A stretch of DNA of 64,000 nucleotides from Lasiosphaeria ovina. Taxonomy: Eukaryota; Ascomycota; Sordariomycetes; Sordariales; Lasiosphaeriaceae. Of this stretch, positions 34,491 to 44,205 are shown one piece after another. The DNA is taken from contig JAULSN010000005.1 in NCBI GenBank assembly GCA_033439765.1, positions 3,239,001-3,303,000 of the forward strand, written 5' to 3'. Numbering within the stretch: position 1 is the stretch's first letter; the number at the start of each line of letters is the position of its first letter. A program made the position numbers and the translations under genes. The notes under the pieces were generated by a model. That model searched no databases, was not told where the DNA came from, and saw nothing but the letters and a program-made list of their open reading frames with translations.

Positions 34491-34990
34491 TTCGGCTGCC
34501 ATGGGTACGGAGTTCCGCGGCCGAGAGGTCAACCTCTCCTACAGGGGGGGAGGACTGTACTCAAAATATTTTCTATTGCCCACGAGACTCATACTGTACA
34601 TACTGTACTGTAAATAAGTGTGCCTCATCACATGGCAAATGCCCGGCGGTGCTGAAGGATGGTCACCGCAGACCCGGGTCTCGGTGCCCGTGGACTGGAG
34701 CCGGAATGTCCGCGGAGTTGTGGCCCAAAGCCGGGATCTCGGTAGCCAAGGAAGTGGCCCCGGATGTTGGGGGAAATCCACCACAGGCCACAGAGAAGCT
34801 CCTGCCACAGGCAAGTCTGGGACAAAGGCGCAACCCCAGGTCACAATAAAAGACACAGCAGTGCAATCCACAGCAGAGTGCAGCCAGCCGTGCAACGCAC
34901 AGTAAAGTCCGCTATAGCGATCAGAGGGGAACAACCCAAAGCCCTTCGGGCGGCAAAGCCCATATGACCTCTGTTTAGTGCCTTCCATCC
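34491..34990. other. No gene recognised
   Basis: Un-RIPed, moderately GC-rich sequence with several short overlapping open frames on both strands, none with recognisable features. Confidence 0.35.
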
Positions 34991-35053
34991 GTAATTTGGG
35001 GTGTGTCCGGGATCCTGGGTTCAGCATCCTGAATTCCGGCTCTTCTGGATTCG
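34991..35053 (+). repeat. Left arm of ~60-bp inverted repeat flanking MADS-like ORF
   Basis: The arm from GTAATTTGGGG through GATCCTGGGTTCAGCATCCT and GAATTCCGGCTC to GGATTC matches the reverse complement of 36085-36150 with a 4-bp indel and few mismatches. No clear flanking target duplication. Confidence 0.65.
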
Positions 35054-35197
35054 ACGGCTCCGAAAAGGTGCGGTGTCATTTTGTATCTAAAAATAGAACA
35101 CCAATTATTGGCATCTGCGAGTCTTTGATGCCTCTGATAGTATAAAGGCACATCCATCCTATCCCTCTAAGCAGTGTTCTATTCTCACCACGCAAAG

Positions 35198-35524
35198 ATG
35201 ACTGAACCGATAAATCTCCGCCCCAAGCGAGACCGAACTAATGAGAATTTTCTAAGAGCAACCAAAAATATCATGCACCGGGGTGACGAAATGAGCCGTC
35301 GTTATGGAGCTGATATTTACATTGTATTACGTCGTAAAGGTCGCTACTACGATTACTGTTCCACTCAGGATACCTCTTTCCCAACACCGCCTATAGAACT
35401 TGTATGGATACCAGAGCCCAAAGTCTGCCGAATACTTACTTTAAACAGGAGAAATCTTACCCTTTGCCAGTTAGAAGAACGCCGGCAAGCTTTGAGCGAC
35501 AAAGTACAGGCCGTCCAAGATTGA
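35198..35524 (+). CDS. Small MADS-box-like protein, 108 aa
   Basis: ATG at 35198 (CAAAGATG), with a TATAAAG 51-57 bp upstream (35141-35147). Single exon, TGA at 35522. The first 70 residues follow the pattern of fungal truncated MADS/SRF domains: basic start (LRPKRDRTNENFLRATKNIM), a helix, then ADIYIVLRRKGRYYDYCST in place of the usual CDADVxVxIxxxGRYYxY strand pair, and a Pro-rich tail. Residues 80-108 form a charged helix (LCQLEERRQALSDKVQAVQ) that could dimerise. The family call rests on pattern recognition only. The gene sits between inverted repeats (34991-35053; 36085-36150), so it may be cargo of a small element. Confidence 0.5.
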   Translation: MTEPINLRPKRDRTNENFLRATKNIMHRGDEMSRRYGADIYIVLRRKGRYYDYCSTQDTSFPTPPIELVWIPEPKVCRILTLNRRNLTLCQLEERRQALSDKVQAVQD

Positions 35525-35776
35525 GGTGTCAGACAAAACAGCAACTACTACATAATAGAAGTAATTACATGGCAGAGCCATGTATGTAACTTGTTTGCTT
35601 GAGTCTGGCCGCCCCGCATATGTAGGGGCTACTAGACCTCTGTCCAAACCGACCTAAGAATAGCAACACGGCAATCATTTGTCAAGTTCCATATCTCTTC
35701 ATTCCACAAACCAGAATGAGGACAGTGGACTGGTAGTCTGAGTCACAGAAAGCACCTCGTGTTTAGATAATGGAAT

Positions 35777-35990
35777 ATCTACCAGTAGATCTACCAGGCA
35801 CAGAGAGCATTGGGAATTCAGGGAATGGGATTTGAGAATAGTATCTACCAGTAGATCTACTACTAGGTTAAGTCCAAGAGCATTGGAAATTTAGAAGATG
35901 GGATTTGAGAATAAATCTACCAGCAGATCTACGAGTCGATTTGGAATTAGAGAATGAGATTTCGAAATAAATCTACCAGTAGATCCACCA
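35777..35990. repeat. Four-copy repeat with palindromic GTAGATCTAC core
   Basis: ATCTACCAGTAGATCTACCA-type sequence begins at 35777, 35843, 35915 and 35971 (steps 66, 72, 56), separated by related GGGATTTGAGAAT spacers. The third and fourth copies carry point changes. A GGAT/GATA microsatellite follows at 35994-36013. Confidence 0.7.
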
Positions 35991-36084
35991 GATGGATGGA
36001 TGGATAGATGGATTTCATTGGTGTCCTAGCCGCCCTGGTGGCAGCCATGCAGCGTTTGGTTGGTATTTTTAGATATGCGTCAAT

Positions 36085-36150
36085 GGAATCCAAGGAGCCG
36101 GAATTCAGGATGCTGAACCCAGGATCTCGGACACAGAACCCCCAAATTAC
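36085..36150 (-). repeat. Right arm of ~60-bp inverted repeat
   Basis: Reverse complement of the left arm at 34991-35053. The arms enclose about 1.03 kb with the MADS-like ORF and the GTAGATCTAC repeat. Confidence 0.65.
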
Positions 36151-36220
36151 GAACAGGGCTGCGTGTGTACTGTATGAGTGAACCGCGAAAAGCGCAGGTC
36201 CGCGGTTCCCGGCTCCACGG

Positions 36221-36738
36221 GTGTCTGGTAACACCGATCACACCCTCGTTAGTGTAAAAACAGCCCTGCATTGTGTGTCTGGTAACACTGGCACTTAGGG
36301 CCCCCGGTGTCCAGTAACGCGGGGCTCCAGCACTAATCGTGTCTAGTAACACCGGGTATTTAGACCCGTTGTGTCCAGTAACGCGGGGCTCCAGCGCTAA
36401 TGGTGTCCAGTAACACGGGGACATCACACCCATCGTGTCCAGTAACGCGGGGCTCCAGCGCTAATGGTGTCCAGTAACACCGGACATACATCCATCGTGT
36501 CTAGTAACGCGGGGATGTGGGGTGCGCAGTGTCCGGTGTCTAGTAACCTTTATTGGGCCATGCATCGTGTCTAGTAACGAGCTGATGGCCTCTAGGTCGT
36601 GTCTAGTAACCCCTCATTGGGGTACACGTCGTGTCTGGTAATCTTGCTCAGCAGGGCCATTTGTGTCTAGTAACAACGGCCACACCCCTCATTGGTGTCT
36701 AGTAACGCAGGGCAGAGGACTGCACCGTCTCTAGTAAC
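36221..36738 (+). repeat. 16-copy array of 12-mer GTGTCTAGTAAC on a 32-bp register
   Basis: GTGTC(T/C)(A/G)GTAAC starts at 36221, 36275, 36307, 36339, 36371, 36403, 36435, 36467, 36497, 36536, 36567, 36599, 36631, 36663, 36695 and 36727. Twelve of the 15 steps are exactly 32 bp or within 1; exceptions are 54 (first), 30 and 39. Spacers of about 20 bp are mostly different from one another, though three at 36319, 36383 and 36447 are near identical (GCGGGGCTCCAGCGCTAATG type), giving a 64-bp higher-order unit in the first half. The last copy has one mismatch and copy 13 ends AAT. Not CRISPR (eukaryotic context, no cas genes, short repeat). Function unknown. Confidence 0.9.
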
Positions 36739-37034
36739 GAGCACCATGACGCCGGCACCCATTGTTTGTAACCCGGATCGGCGCCGCCTGTAATTGTGGT
36801 CAATGCCGTCTTTGGAGGTATCGTCGACGTGAATCACATCGCTTCGGTAAGCGCCGGGTGTTCACAATGGAACTTAATTGGAGACCGATCTGCCTCCGGC
36901 GCTTGTTTAGTCCACCACTCACGAGGCGGGCGCTTAACTCGCCAAGATTTTGTGCAACCACCGCTTCACTCCCAGAACGGATTTGGTCTTTTGCGCTTAT
37001 ATTCTACGACTTTATGTTTTCAGGTTTCTCTTGT

Positions 37035-37215
37035 CTGGTCAGCCAGAGCCCCTTCCTCTCTGGCTAGCCGAACCCCTGTCTTTCTGCTTTCTGGTTAACC
37101 AGAGCCTCTGGTCAACCAGAACCCCTGGCTCTCTGCTCTCTGGTCAGCCAGAACCCCTACCTTTCTGTTTTCTGGTTAACCATAACCCCTGCTCTTCTGC
37201 TCTCTGGTTAACCAG
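37035..37215. repeat. Palindrome array CTGGTTAACCAG, partly 32-bp spaced
   Basis: Palindromes of the type CTGGT(T/C)A(A/G)CCAG begin at 37035, 37060, 37091, 37108, 37140, 37172 and 37204; the last four are exactly 32 bp apart. Spacers share AACCCCT...TTTCTGCTTT-like sequence, so this is a short minisatellite in which each unit holds a perfect or near-perfect palindrome. Confidence 0.8.
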
Positions 37216-37222
37216 AACCCGT

Positions 37223-38303
37223 TTCTCCTAATTGGTGCTAGCCATTGCAATACCCCACATGTTTTCACCCATCTGTAATCCCATGGCTGTCCTAAGTCTG
37301 GCTTCTGTCCCTCGCCCCAGACACTAAGCGCCTTAATCGCGGATTGGGGACACTAACCACAGCCTGGGTCACGGCCGGCGCCAGCGCAAGACTACCCAAA
37401 TTGTGGCCTCTTGTACGCCCACGTCCTGGATTTCAGACTGTGTGGACGCTCACAGTACACCCACCGCCAGTTTGTGGCTAGCCTGGGCAGTTGGATAGAG
37501 TGATTGGCTGGGTTGCCTAGCATACTTCTGCCGTGTTTTGTGGATTGACAGCTGACATTGAGGATGATAGCTTTAATTGCATAGTAGGTCTATCTAAAAT
37601 AACAGTGAAAATCTTATCTGTTGCTTCTTTTTGGAACAGCCCCTGCTCTCCCGCTGAGGCGAACCGATCGCCCAGGGCTTTCCTGAGAGCACTTTGTCAT
37701 TCCCGCCCCTGCATCTTTTTTTCCCCTCAAAAATCTCGACTGCGGGGAGTCCCAGTCTGTCGGAATCACCGAAGTCGAAAGGAAGCCACCATGCTGGATT
37801 GTCAAGGTCACCGAACGTGATGGGCTCGCAGGTGTCGACCCAGTTCGGGACCTTGCCAGTCGAACGAGATATGCTTTGGGTGTCGACAGTTTTGGAAAGG
37901 TGAGGAAGGGGTAAGGGAAGGGGAAAGGAAGGAAAGGGAAAGGGGCCTCCTATATATAGTCGTAGACACCAGTGACACAAGTGACAGCGCGACATCGGCG
38001 AACGTGCTCTCTGCTTGTGGTCTCCTCGGATAGTTGACACAACAAAGGAGTCGATGAAGCCGCCTCATTGGCATTCTTGCCAGGGAATGGCTCTTGCCTG
38101 AGGACCCATGGGGGTGGCGCATGTTTGAAGTTATAGAGAGTCTCGGTTTAATCACCAACGGCCAACACGTCCATTCGTGTGCTCCGGAGGGATCAGACTA
38201 AGGAAACCGCACCGGGAGGATATGAGGGAAGAGAAAGGCCAGCATACAAAGGCACCTAGGCCAGGTTGGTAGGAAGAAGAACCCACTTGAATAACCCATA
38301 GTT
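37223..38303. other. No gene recognised; purine-rich tract
   Basis: Un-RIPed. A G/A-rich tract at about 37897-37945 (C/T-rich on the minus strand) may be a leader or promoter tract. Minus-strand open frames at 37594-38376 overlap each other and show no family features. Confidence 0.35.
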
Positions 38304-40892
38304 TTAGGATATAGTGCCGTGGATCCGACGGGCATGGTTTTGGAGATGTATTTTGTGGTCCAGCGGCATTACGCAAACTCGGTATTGGAGCCTATTATCC
38401 TTCCGGAGGTTTGCTAGGTGCCGTCGCCTAAAGTGTTTCGTTAAGTTACCGGACGTATAGAATAGGTGAATGAGTTTATCGATACGGGGATCATCTGGCT
38501 CTAGATAGAGCGCTTTACTAACGTAAAGGAAGTATCTTCTTGGCCTGGCTTCGTCTTTCGTTATAAAGACGGATATGATAGCCATATCTAAACGGCTGCT
38601 TATAGGAGGGTCGCCTTTAACGGACTAATGTGTAATATTAGCGGTAGAACTATTAGTGCGGTACGTAGCTGGTCCTTCTACTATAGCGTAGTAGGTTATA
38701 ATCGCGTTGATCGTAGTATCTCTTCGCTAGTATTGACCTTTAATTAAAGCTTCGACTAGGGCCGTAAGGGTATCTACTAATCGCTTCTGAGCGGGGCGTA
38801 TTGGGTAGTTGGAGGCCTCGACCGTCGAGTCCTTAACTAAGTTAAGGCCGTTAAGTTAGGCCTCGATATCGACTACGGCTTATTTATCGGTCTACTCGTC
38901 CCTAATCTGCTATTTAAGGGCTCGCTTGAGTCTCTACTTCTTACTCTAGAGTTTGCGAACCGCGTCCTTATACTCGTTTATAGCCCTGCGCGAGCGCTTT
39001 CGTTATTAACGGAGTACCTCGATATAACGGGCTAGCTATTTAATAGTAGGGTAGAGATTAATAGATACGGCTTAGTCGGCCGTTAGATCTATAGGACGCC
39101 GTTTACTAATGGAATGGCTAATACTATAGGATACCTATATTAAAGTATCCTACGGCTTTAATCTACGAATAATTATATATAGGTCTCCTATAATTTAACG
39201 CCTAAGGTGGTACCTTTAGAATAGAGTCGAGTTTACGTAGTCTAGTATAAGGTTCCTAGTCGTATCGCTCACCTTATCTATTAGACTATTAGCTAGATTC
39301 TTAAGGTAGTACGAGACAAAACCCACTACTCCTATTAAATATATTACTAGTATTATACTATAAATTATACGGGATTATCGGCATTTCTATCCCTATAATC
39401 TTACTATACCTTTTAATCTAGCTTACTATTATCCCGTAGCTAATAAGCTCGTTTAACGATATCTCGTAGCTAACTAGTATCTTAATAGCGCGGCGGAAAA
39501 TATAGATATCCTTTATACTGGCCTTTAGCGGTATAGGTAGCTCCTATTCGCCTAGGTGGATATTAAGTTGGGTTAGCCTCTCGGGGTAGGTTAAACTTGG
39601 CGCCTTAAAGGCCCGATACCGGAAGAGAATGCCGAGGAGGAAGGTTTGAATACTAAGAGTTAGGGATGGGTCGAATAGGACTTCGGGGATCGTTATAGTT
39701 TTCGTATCTTTACTATTAAGATACGTCTTCGTAAACTCTAGGGTGAACTTGATTAAGATCTTATATAAATTACTATTAGGATCTCGGGCTAATACTATAC
39801 GGATATCTCTAAAGCGGAGGAGAAGGACCGAGGTAGGACGAGTACCGGTTAGGGCGAGTAAGAGGAGGAATAAGACGTAAAGGATTCGGAGCTCTCCTAG
39901 GCCAAACGACTTCTTAGTAGTGCGTAGCGTTATATCGACCTACTCCTTAAGGTTGTCGATTGTTATATACCTATTCTCGCGTTTCTAATCGCTTAGGTAG
40001 TGCTTTTTAGTAAGAAGTTTAAGAACCTATAGGTATTAGCTAGGGTATAACCTATAAACTATAGTAGCGGGCCTACCCTATGTATTTTCTGGTTCAATTT
40101 TGTATCGAGCTTCTCCCCCGTAGCCCTCTCGTAGACGAGCCGATATACCTTCTAGTACGTCCCGAGAGAGCTACTCTTAGTCGTTCCCCTCTTCTTCCTC
40201 CTATCCTTACTAGTTCTCTAGCTTAGTAGCTAGTTAAAGAAGGAGTTGAGGAATACGAGAGTAATAGACTTAAAGGCCCTCTAGGGGTCGTACTTAATAA
40301 ACGCGTAATATCTATAGCTTATTAGTATAATCTAAAGTAGTAGTAGCCTAGGTTACTTAATATACTAATTCCAGAGATCCTCTATTCTATTAAGGAGTAC
40401 TATACTCCCCGTACTATAGTCTTAACCGTCGAACGCCGACTCCTTAAACTCGTATATACCTCTAATATAGTATTCTAGAGGGTATAGGTTTCCCTTAAAG
40501 AGCTTTACCGTATCTTCTACGTCGATATCGTTTAGGTCGAAGTTATTAATATCCGATAGATCGGTCTTATACTTATTATTATTAGCCTCGACGTCGAATA
40601 CTTCGTTATTATCCTCGTCCTACGAAGATTCGCCGTCCGACCAATTCGAGCCGTTAGAGTACTTATATAAGTCGTCCTGCCGGACGCGGCGGCGCGTTAT
40701 ATTTTGGTAATATTGAACAATACCGCCGGCGCCCCGATAACAAGAAGGTGAAAGAGAGATGGAATAACTATTGGTGGTTCTGGACCGGCGAGAGGTAGGT
40801 GGCTCCAGCAATACCAGGATCGCTTTAGAGAGAGCTTTGAGACAGTGCAGAGCAAGCGCTTCGTATGGCCAGAGGCGCGCGAGCGCGGCCAC
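38304..40892 (-). pseudogene. DUF3435-type tyrosine recombinase gene, RIPed
   Basis: Minus-strand reading shows a full-length DUF3435 protein with numerous TAG/TAA codons. N-terminal part YYIRGIYEFKESAFDG, then FLNSFFN and KKRGTTKSSSLGTY; core LRILYVLFLLLLALTGTRPT with the conserved Arg near 39839; LIKFTLEFTKTYL; LGILFRYRAFKAPSLTYPER; and C-terminal LDHKIHLQNHARRIHGTIS zinc-binding-like tail ending at 38304. DUF3435 proteins are Crypton-related tyrosine recombinases, and some act as 'captains' of Starship giant elements. Here the second catalytic box region reads PYNL-stop-YN and the gene is dead. RIP stops abruptly at about 40690; the 5' leader (to 40892 or ATG 40915) and the last ~130 bp are almost clean. 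The exact start is uncertain. Confidence 0.8.
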
Positions 40893-41311
40893 TTGAAGGC
40901 TGAGACGGGGGCCATTTTCGACTGCTGCCCTGGAGCCGGGAATCCGGAAGCAAAAAACAGAGGCCGCGATTATGGCTCAAGAATTTCTGGTGGTGGGGTG
41001 CAGGTACAAGGTACCTAGAGGTGTGTCAACCGTGTTCCGGGCGCCGTGCGGGGTGCTTAGCGCCAGGCTCCTAGCTAATGCGACGTCCAAACCAGCGGCA
41101 GAACCCACTAAAAATGGCGGCAGACTCACCAACACATTGTGTATGCCTTGCACTGGTCGAGTTGATGAACGATATTGTCACCTTGTTACTAGCCCAGGCC
41201 CCTCGCTCGAGATGCACGATTCCTTCTCCTAAGTTCCCACCCAAATTTCCATTCACCTATTACTTCCCAACCTCCCCCTTCCGCACGCACCAACGCCATC
41301 CAGCCAGCGCC
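40893..41311. other. Upstream region of the REase-like gene
   Basis: Un-RIPed. An open frame runs in from 41078 toward the gene's ATG but has poor coding character and several possible starts; I treat it as leader. A C/T-rich stretch lies at about 41221-41285. Confidence 0.35.
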
Positions 41312-42368
41312 ATGAGCGACCCCATCACTGTGGATCGGCTTCTGCAAGAGCATCCCACGAATCCGGTCCACAACCCCAAGTACGTCACGCAGAGCGACAA
41401 GGCCTGGGCGCAGCGCTATCCTGCGATCAGGAACCTCATCGTGCACACCATCATCGGCGAGGACAACTGGACAACAGCAAACTTTGACCGGGCCTTCCTC
41501 CCTCTGGACAGCGATGACACGATACTGCGCGCAAGCGTGGAGGCAAGGCGGCCGAACGACAGGCCCTGGCGCCTGGAGTGCGAGGCCGACTGCGAGCTGT
41601 GGTTCCACACCGAGATCTCCAACGTCGTCCTCGCCGCCTGGAACCAGTACCCGCGGGTGACGCAGAGCTCGCACATCAAGCCGCCGCGGGAGAACAACAT
41701 CTCCGAGGAGGTCGACTCGATGTATTGCGTGAAGGATGGACAGACCAAGACGGTCCTCGCGATAGGCGAGATGAAAAGGAACCTTATCAAGCCCGGGTAC
41801 TGGCAGGCGGGCAACATAAGTTCCAGCTCAAACCAGGAAAAGCTGTCTAAGGAACTCCGCGGGTGGGTGTCCCCTCTGGCCTTGGAGATGAGTGATGCAT
41901 GTGACTGACAGTTGGACAAAACACCTCAGGTACGCCGCTAAATATCGGTGCCCGCAGGTCTACTGCTTCGACGGCGAGACGCTCCTCCTCCTTCAGTTCC
42001 AGGCCACGAGGGAAGCAGATATCGAGGATGCAAACTGTCGGGTGGACTGCTGGGTGATCCCGCGCGAGAACAGCTACACTACGTTCCGCGAGGCGCTGTA
42101 CAGGCTGCTGGTCCAGGGCCTCAGGCGGCTGCAGGGAAATCGCGCTCAGCAGCACCCCACGCTGGGGGGCTTCACGTCGCCGCTGCGCCAGTTCTATAAT
42201 GGTCGGCCCGCCTGGAGGACAGGCGACGGCCGGCTTTCGGCGGAGCATCCAGAGGGCTACTACCGCGTGGTGGATGTCTACACTGGAGCGATGAAGTGGG
42301 TGCATGAAGAGGACCCGGATTTCGCCGTGTGGGAGACCGACAGCGGCCTCTGGGAGTATCAGGGATGA
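41312..42368 (+). CDS. Conserved fungal protein with PD-(D/E)XK-nuclease-like motif, 2 exons, 329 aa
   Basis: ATG at 41312 (GCGCCATGAGC). Exon 1 is 41312-41862; the 67-nt intron is GTGGGT...CACCTCAG; exon 2 is 41930-42368. The join ELRG|YAAKYRCPQVYCFDG is smooth. The protein is soluble, without signal peptide. A segment D142...TVLAIGEMKRN has the beta-strand-ExK pattern (E153, K155) of PD-(D/E)XK nuclease folds, with an acidic helix upstream; this is suggestive, not proof. The second half alternates strands and helices (FREALYRLLVQGLRRLQG; EHPEGYYRVVDVYTGAMKWV). It lies 0.63 kb before a kinase-like gene on the same strand. REase-like and kinase modules occur together in fungal/oomycete effector-type and conflict proteins, which would fit. 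No stops, no RIP. Confidence 0.65.
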
Positions 42369-42996
42369 GTCTCATCTCCCTTCTGATGCATCGAGAGAGA
42401 CTAAAGGCGATCATGGCAGTGGTTGGAGGGCTCTCCGCCCGTATGATTGGATACGATATTGCCTGAATGACATTTCCACTTGGGAAAACAAAAAGACAAG
42501 CTATTTTTCCTGCAGCGTACTGCTCTCTAGCCCGGCTCCCCAACTCGTAAATCTCTAACGCGTGAAAAATAGGTAGAACCATAGGTCATAAGGTTTATGT
42601 GACAGTATGTGCTGGATGGGGTGGTGATGGCCACGGCGGGATGTGGAAGATAGTTGATGCGAGATGGGTGTAGGCGCTCTCTTGCCTAGAGCGCGCCTGG
42701 CAGGCTTCAAAGCCAGGGGGCCAAGGAAGACTTGGAGAGGTCGTCAAGTCGGGCCCCACAAGTCCCCGCCCACGGAACCCTGCTTGGCCTGTGCGCTGGG
42801 ATATGATTGGTGTTGGAAGCGCAGTGTGTGGCGAAGCCACACGCTGACCAGCCCCAAAAGAGACAAATCCCCCTGGTAACGCTGCCATTTCATCCCAGGC
42901 AAACTTCCACGTCCTTCGAGCTGTTGTTCTCAAGACGCTCCTGACCGAAGCTTGATTCTCAGTTTCCATGCTTCACGACCCATTATCCCCTCCGAT
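42369..42996. other. Intergenic region between REase-like and kinase-like genes
   Basis: No gene recognised. Short open frames on both strands (42595-42969) look like chance. Likely holds the terminator of the first gene and promoter of the second. Confidence 0.35.
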
Positions 42997-43894
42997 ATGG
43001 ATGACGAACCTATTATCTTCGTCGATGACGACCCTCCAGTAGTGCAACGGCGAGGGCCGAAGCTCGGCGGCCGCGCCCTGCCCCCACCTAAACCTCGCCG
43101 GCCTCCCGGGCGACTAAAACCGGGGCCGAATTTTCCCGTTAATACATGGCCTGCAAAGACAATTGTATGCAATCTTCCTTTATTCCCTCTTCCTTTGAGT
43201 AAGACACGGGAGATTAACAACGAGTAAGCGATTTCGCTTTCGGACGCACATCCTCACCGCAGCCGCTACTCCGGCCAATGACGTGCACTCAAACGTCCTC
43301 CGTCTTCACCTGCAGGCCAGCTTCCTGCAGTCCATTCTACGAACGGTACTTTGCTATCTACCATGCGAAATACAGACTTGGTTCGAGTTGCTGTTTCCCG
43401 AGTGGACTCTTCCTTCGCGGCTTATCCTCAAAAAACAGAAGAAGAACTGGGAGGAGGAGTTTGAAGCGGAGAAAGCGGCCTACGCGAAACTGCGCCTGTT
43501 ACAGGGAACCGTCGTTCCAAGGCTCTTCGGCGAACTCCAGTACGACAACACGCCAGCGCTTCTTATGTCGGACATCGGTGGCGTATGCCTGGCTGCGCCT
43601 GAGGGAGGCATGCTGGAGCTGGACGAGTTTCGCCGCTTGGTCCGCCAGGCCCTCACCGCGCTTTCTCGCTTCGGGGTATTGCAGGATGATACCAAGCTGG
43701 ACAACTTCCATCTCACCGACGGCAGGGTTATGGTTGTCGACCTTGAGATGACGAGCAATGAGAACCAGCAACCTCTGACGGACGAGCAGCTCGAGTTTGG
43801 CATTGACTGTGCAGTGGATTCCCTCGCCAAATCCTATGAAGACAACCAGTATTGCTTCTGGGAGGACGGGATTCTCTCTGTTGGTGTCGAGTGA
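42997..43894 (+). pseudogene. Kinase-like protein with a probable 1-nt frameshift
   Basis: ATG at 42997 opens MDDEPIIFVDDDPPVVQRRG, a Pro/Arg-rich segment and VNTWPAKTIVCNLPLFPLPL. The frame hits TAA at 43225-43227, while the +1 frame continues at once (RFRFRTHILTAA) and runs to TGA at 43892. Treating the T at 43225 as extra gives KRFRFRT with no other stop; no GT-AG intron of usable size does so. The second part has kinase-like elements: LLMSDIGG (hinge), LQDDTKLDNFHL in the catalytic-loop position (Asp, Lys and Asn present), and VMVVDLEM for the DFG strand (DLE). It ends with CFWEDGILSVGVE. Either a young pseudogene or an assembly error. Co-oriented with the REase-like gene. Confidence 0.65.
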
Positions 43895-44205
43895 ATTGTA
43901 CGGCGTGACGGAGGAGCATGGGAGGATCCTGAGGCTCGATCCCGACGTCTTGTATGTATAACGGCGGCCTCAACCTTTAGGAGGCACTCACCTAAAAAAA
44001 AAGATGTGATGGAACGGGCTGGCAGGGCTCCTGTACGGCAACGTCTACCTTTTCCTGGTCGTGACGCTCATCATGTATACGCTGCGGGTTATTGTCAACT
44101 ACCGCAACCGCTCGACGGCGGGCTGCAGCATTACAAGGTTTACACAGATGTCAAGCTGGATAATATTTTTGTCAACCACGGCCATTGGGCCTTGACCCCG
44201 GGTCG
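43895..44205 (+). pseudogene. Fragmentary relics, including a kinase catalytic-loop piece
   Basis: A short frame contains YKVYTDVKLDNIFVNHG (44132-44180), the HxDxKxDN signature of a protein kinase with His to Tyr, but nothing kinase-like surrounds it. Just upstream another frame encodes a hydrophobic helix (LLYGNVYLFLVVTLIMYTLR, about 44028-44087). An A9 run precedes at 43994. The pieces look like small shuffled remnants. Confidence 0.4.

Noticed and set aside
36221..36738. CRISPR array
   Set aside because: Regular repeats and unlike spacers look CRISPR-like, but repeats are only 12 bp, three spacers are near identical, and the genome is clearly fungal with no cas genes.
38304..40892. Complete Starship element in the window
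   Set aside because: Only a RIPed DUF3435 gene is visible; no element ends or target-site repeats could be identified.
43225..43260. Intron explaining the kinase frameshift
   Set aside because: GTAAGC at 43224 would need an acceptor within 39 nt, and the join gives an immediate stop; a 1-nt shift fits better.
44140..44205. NLR C-terminus ending naturally at 44140
   Set aside because: After PWPEQAIFRGG the sequence no longer looks NLR-like and overlaps a plus-strand kinase shard, so this is a breakpoint, not the true end.
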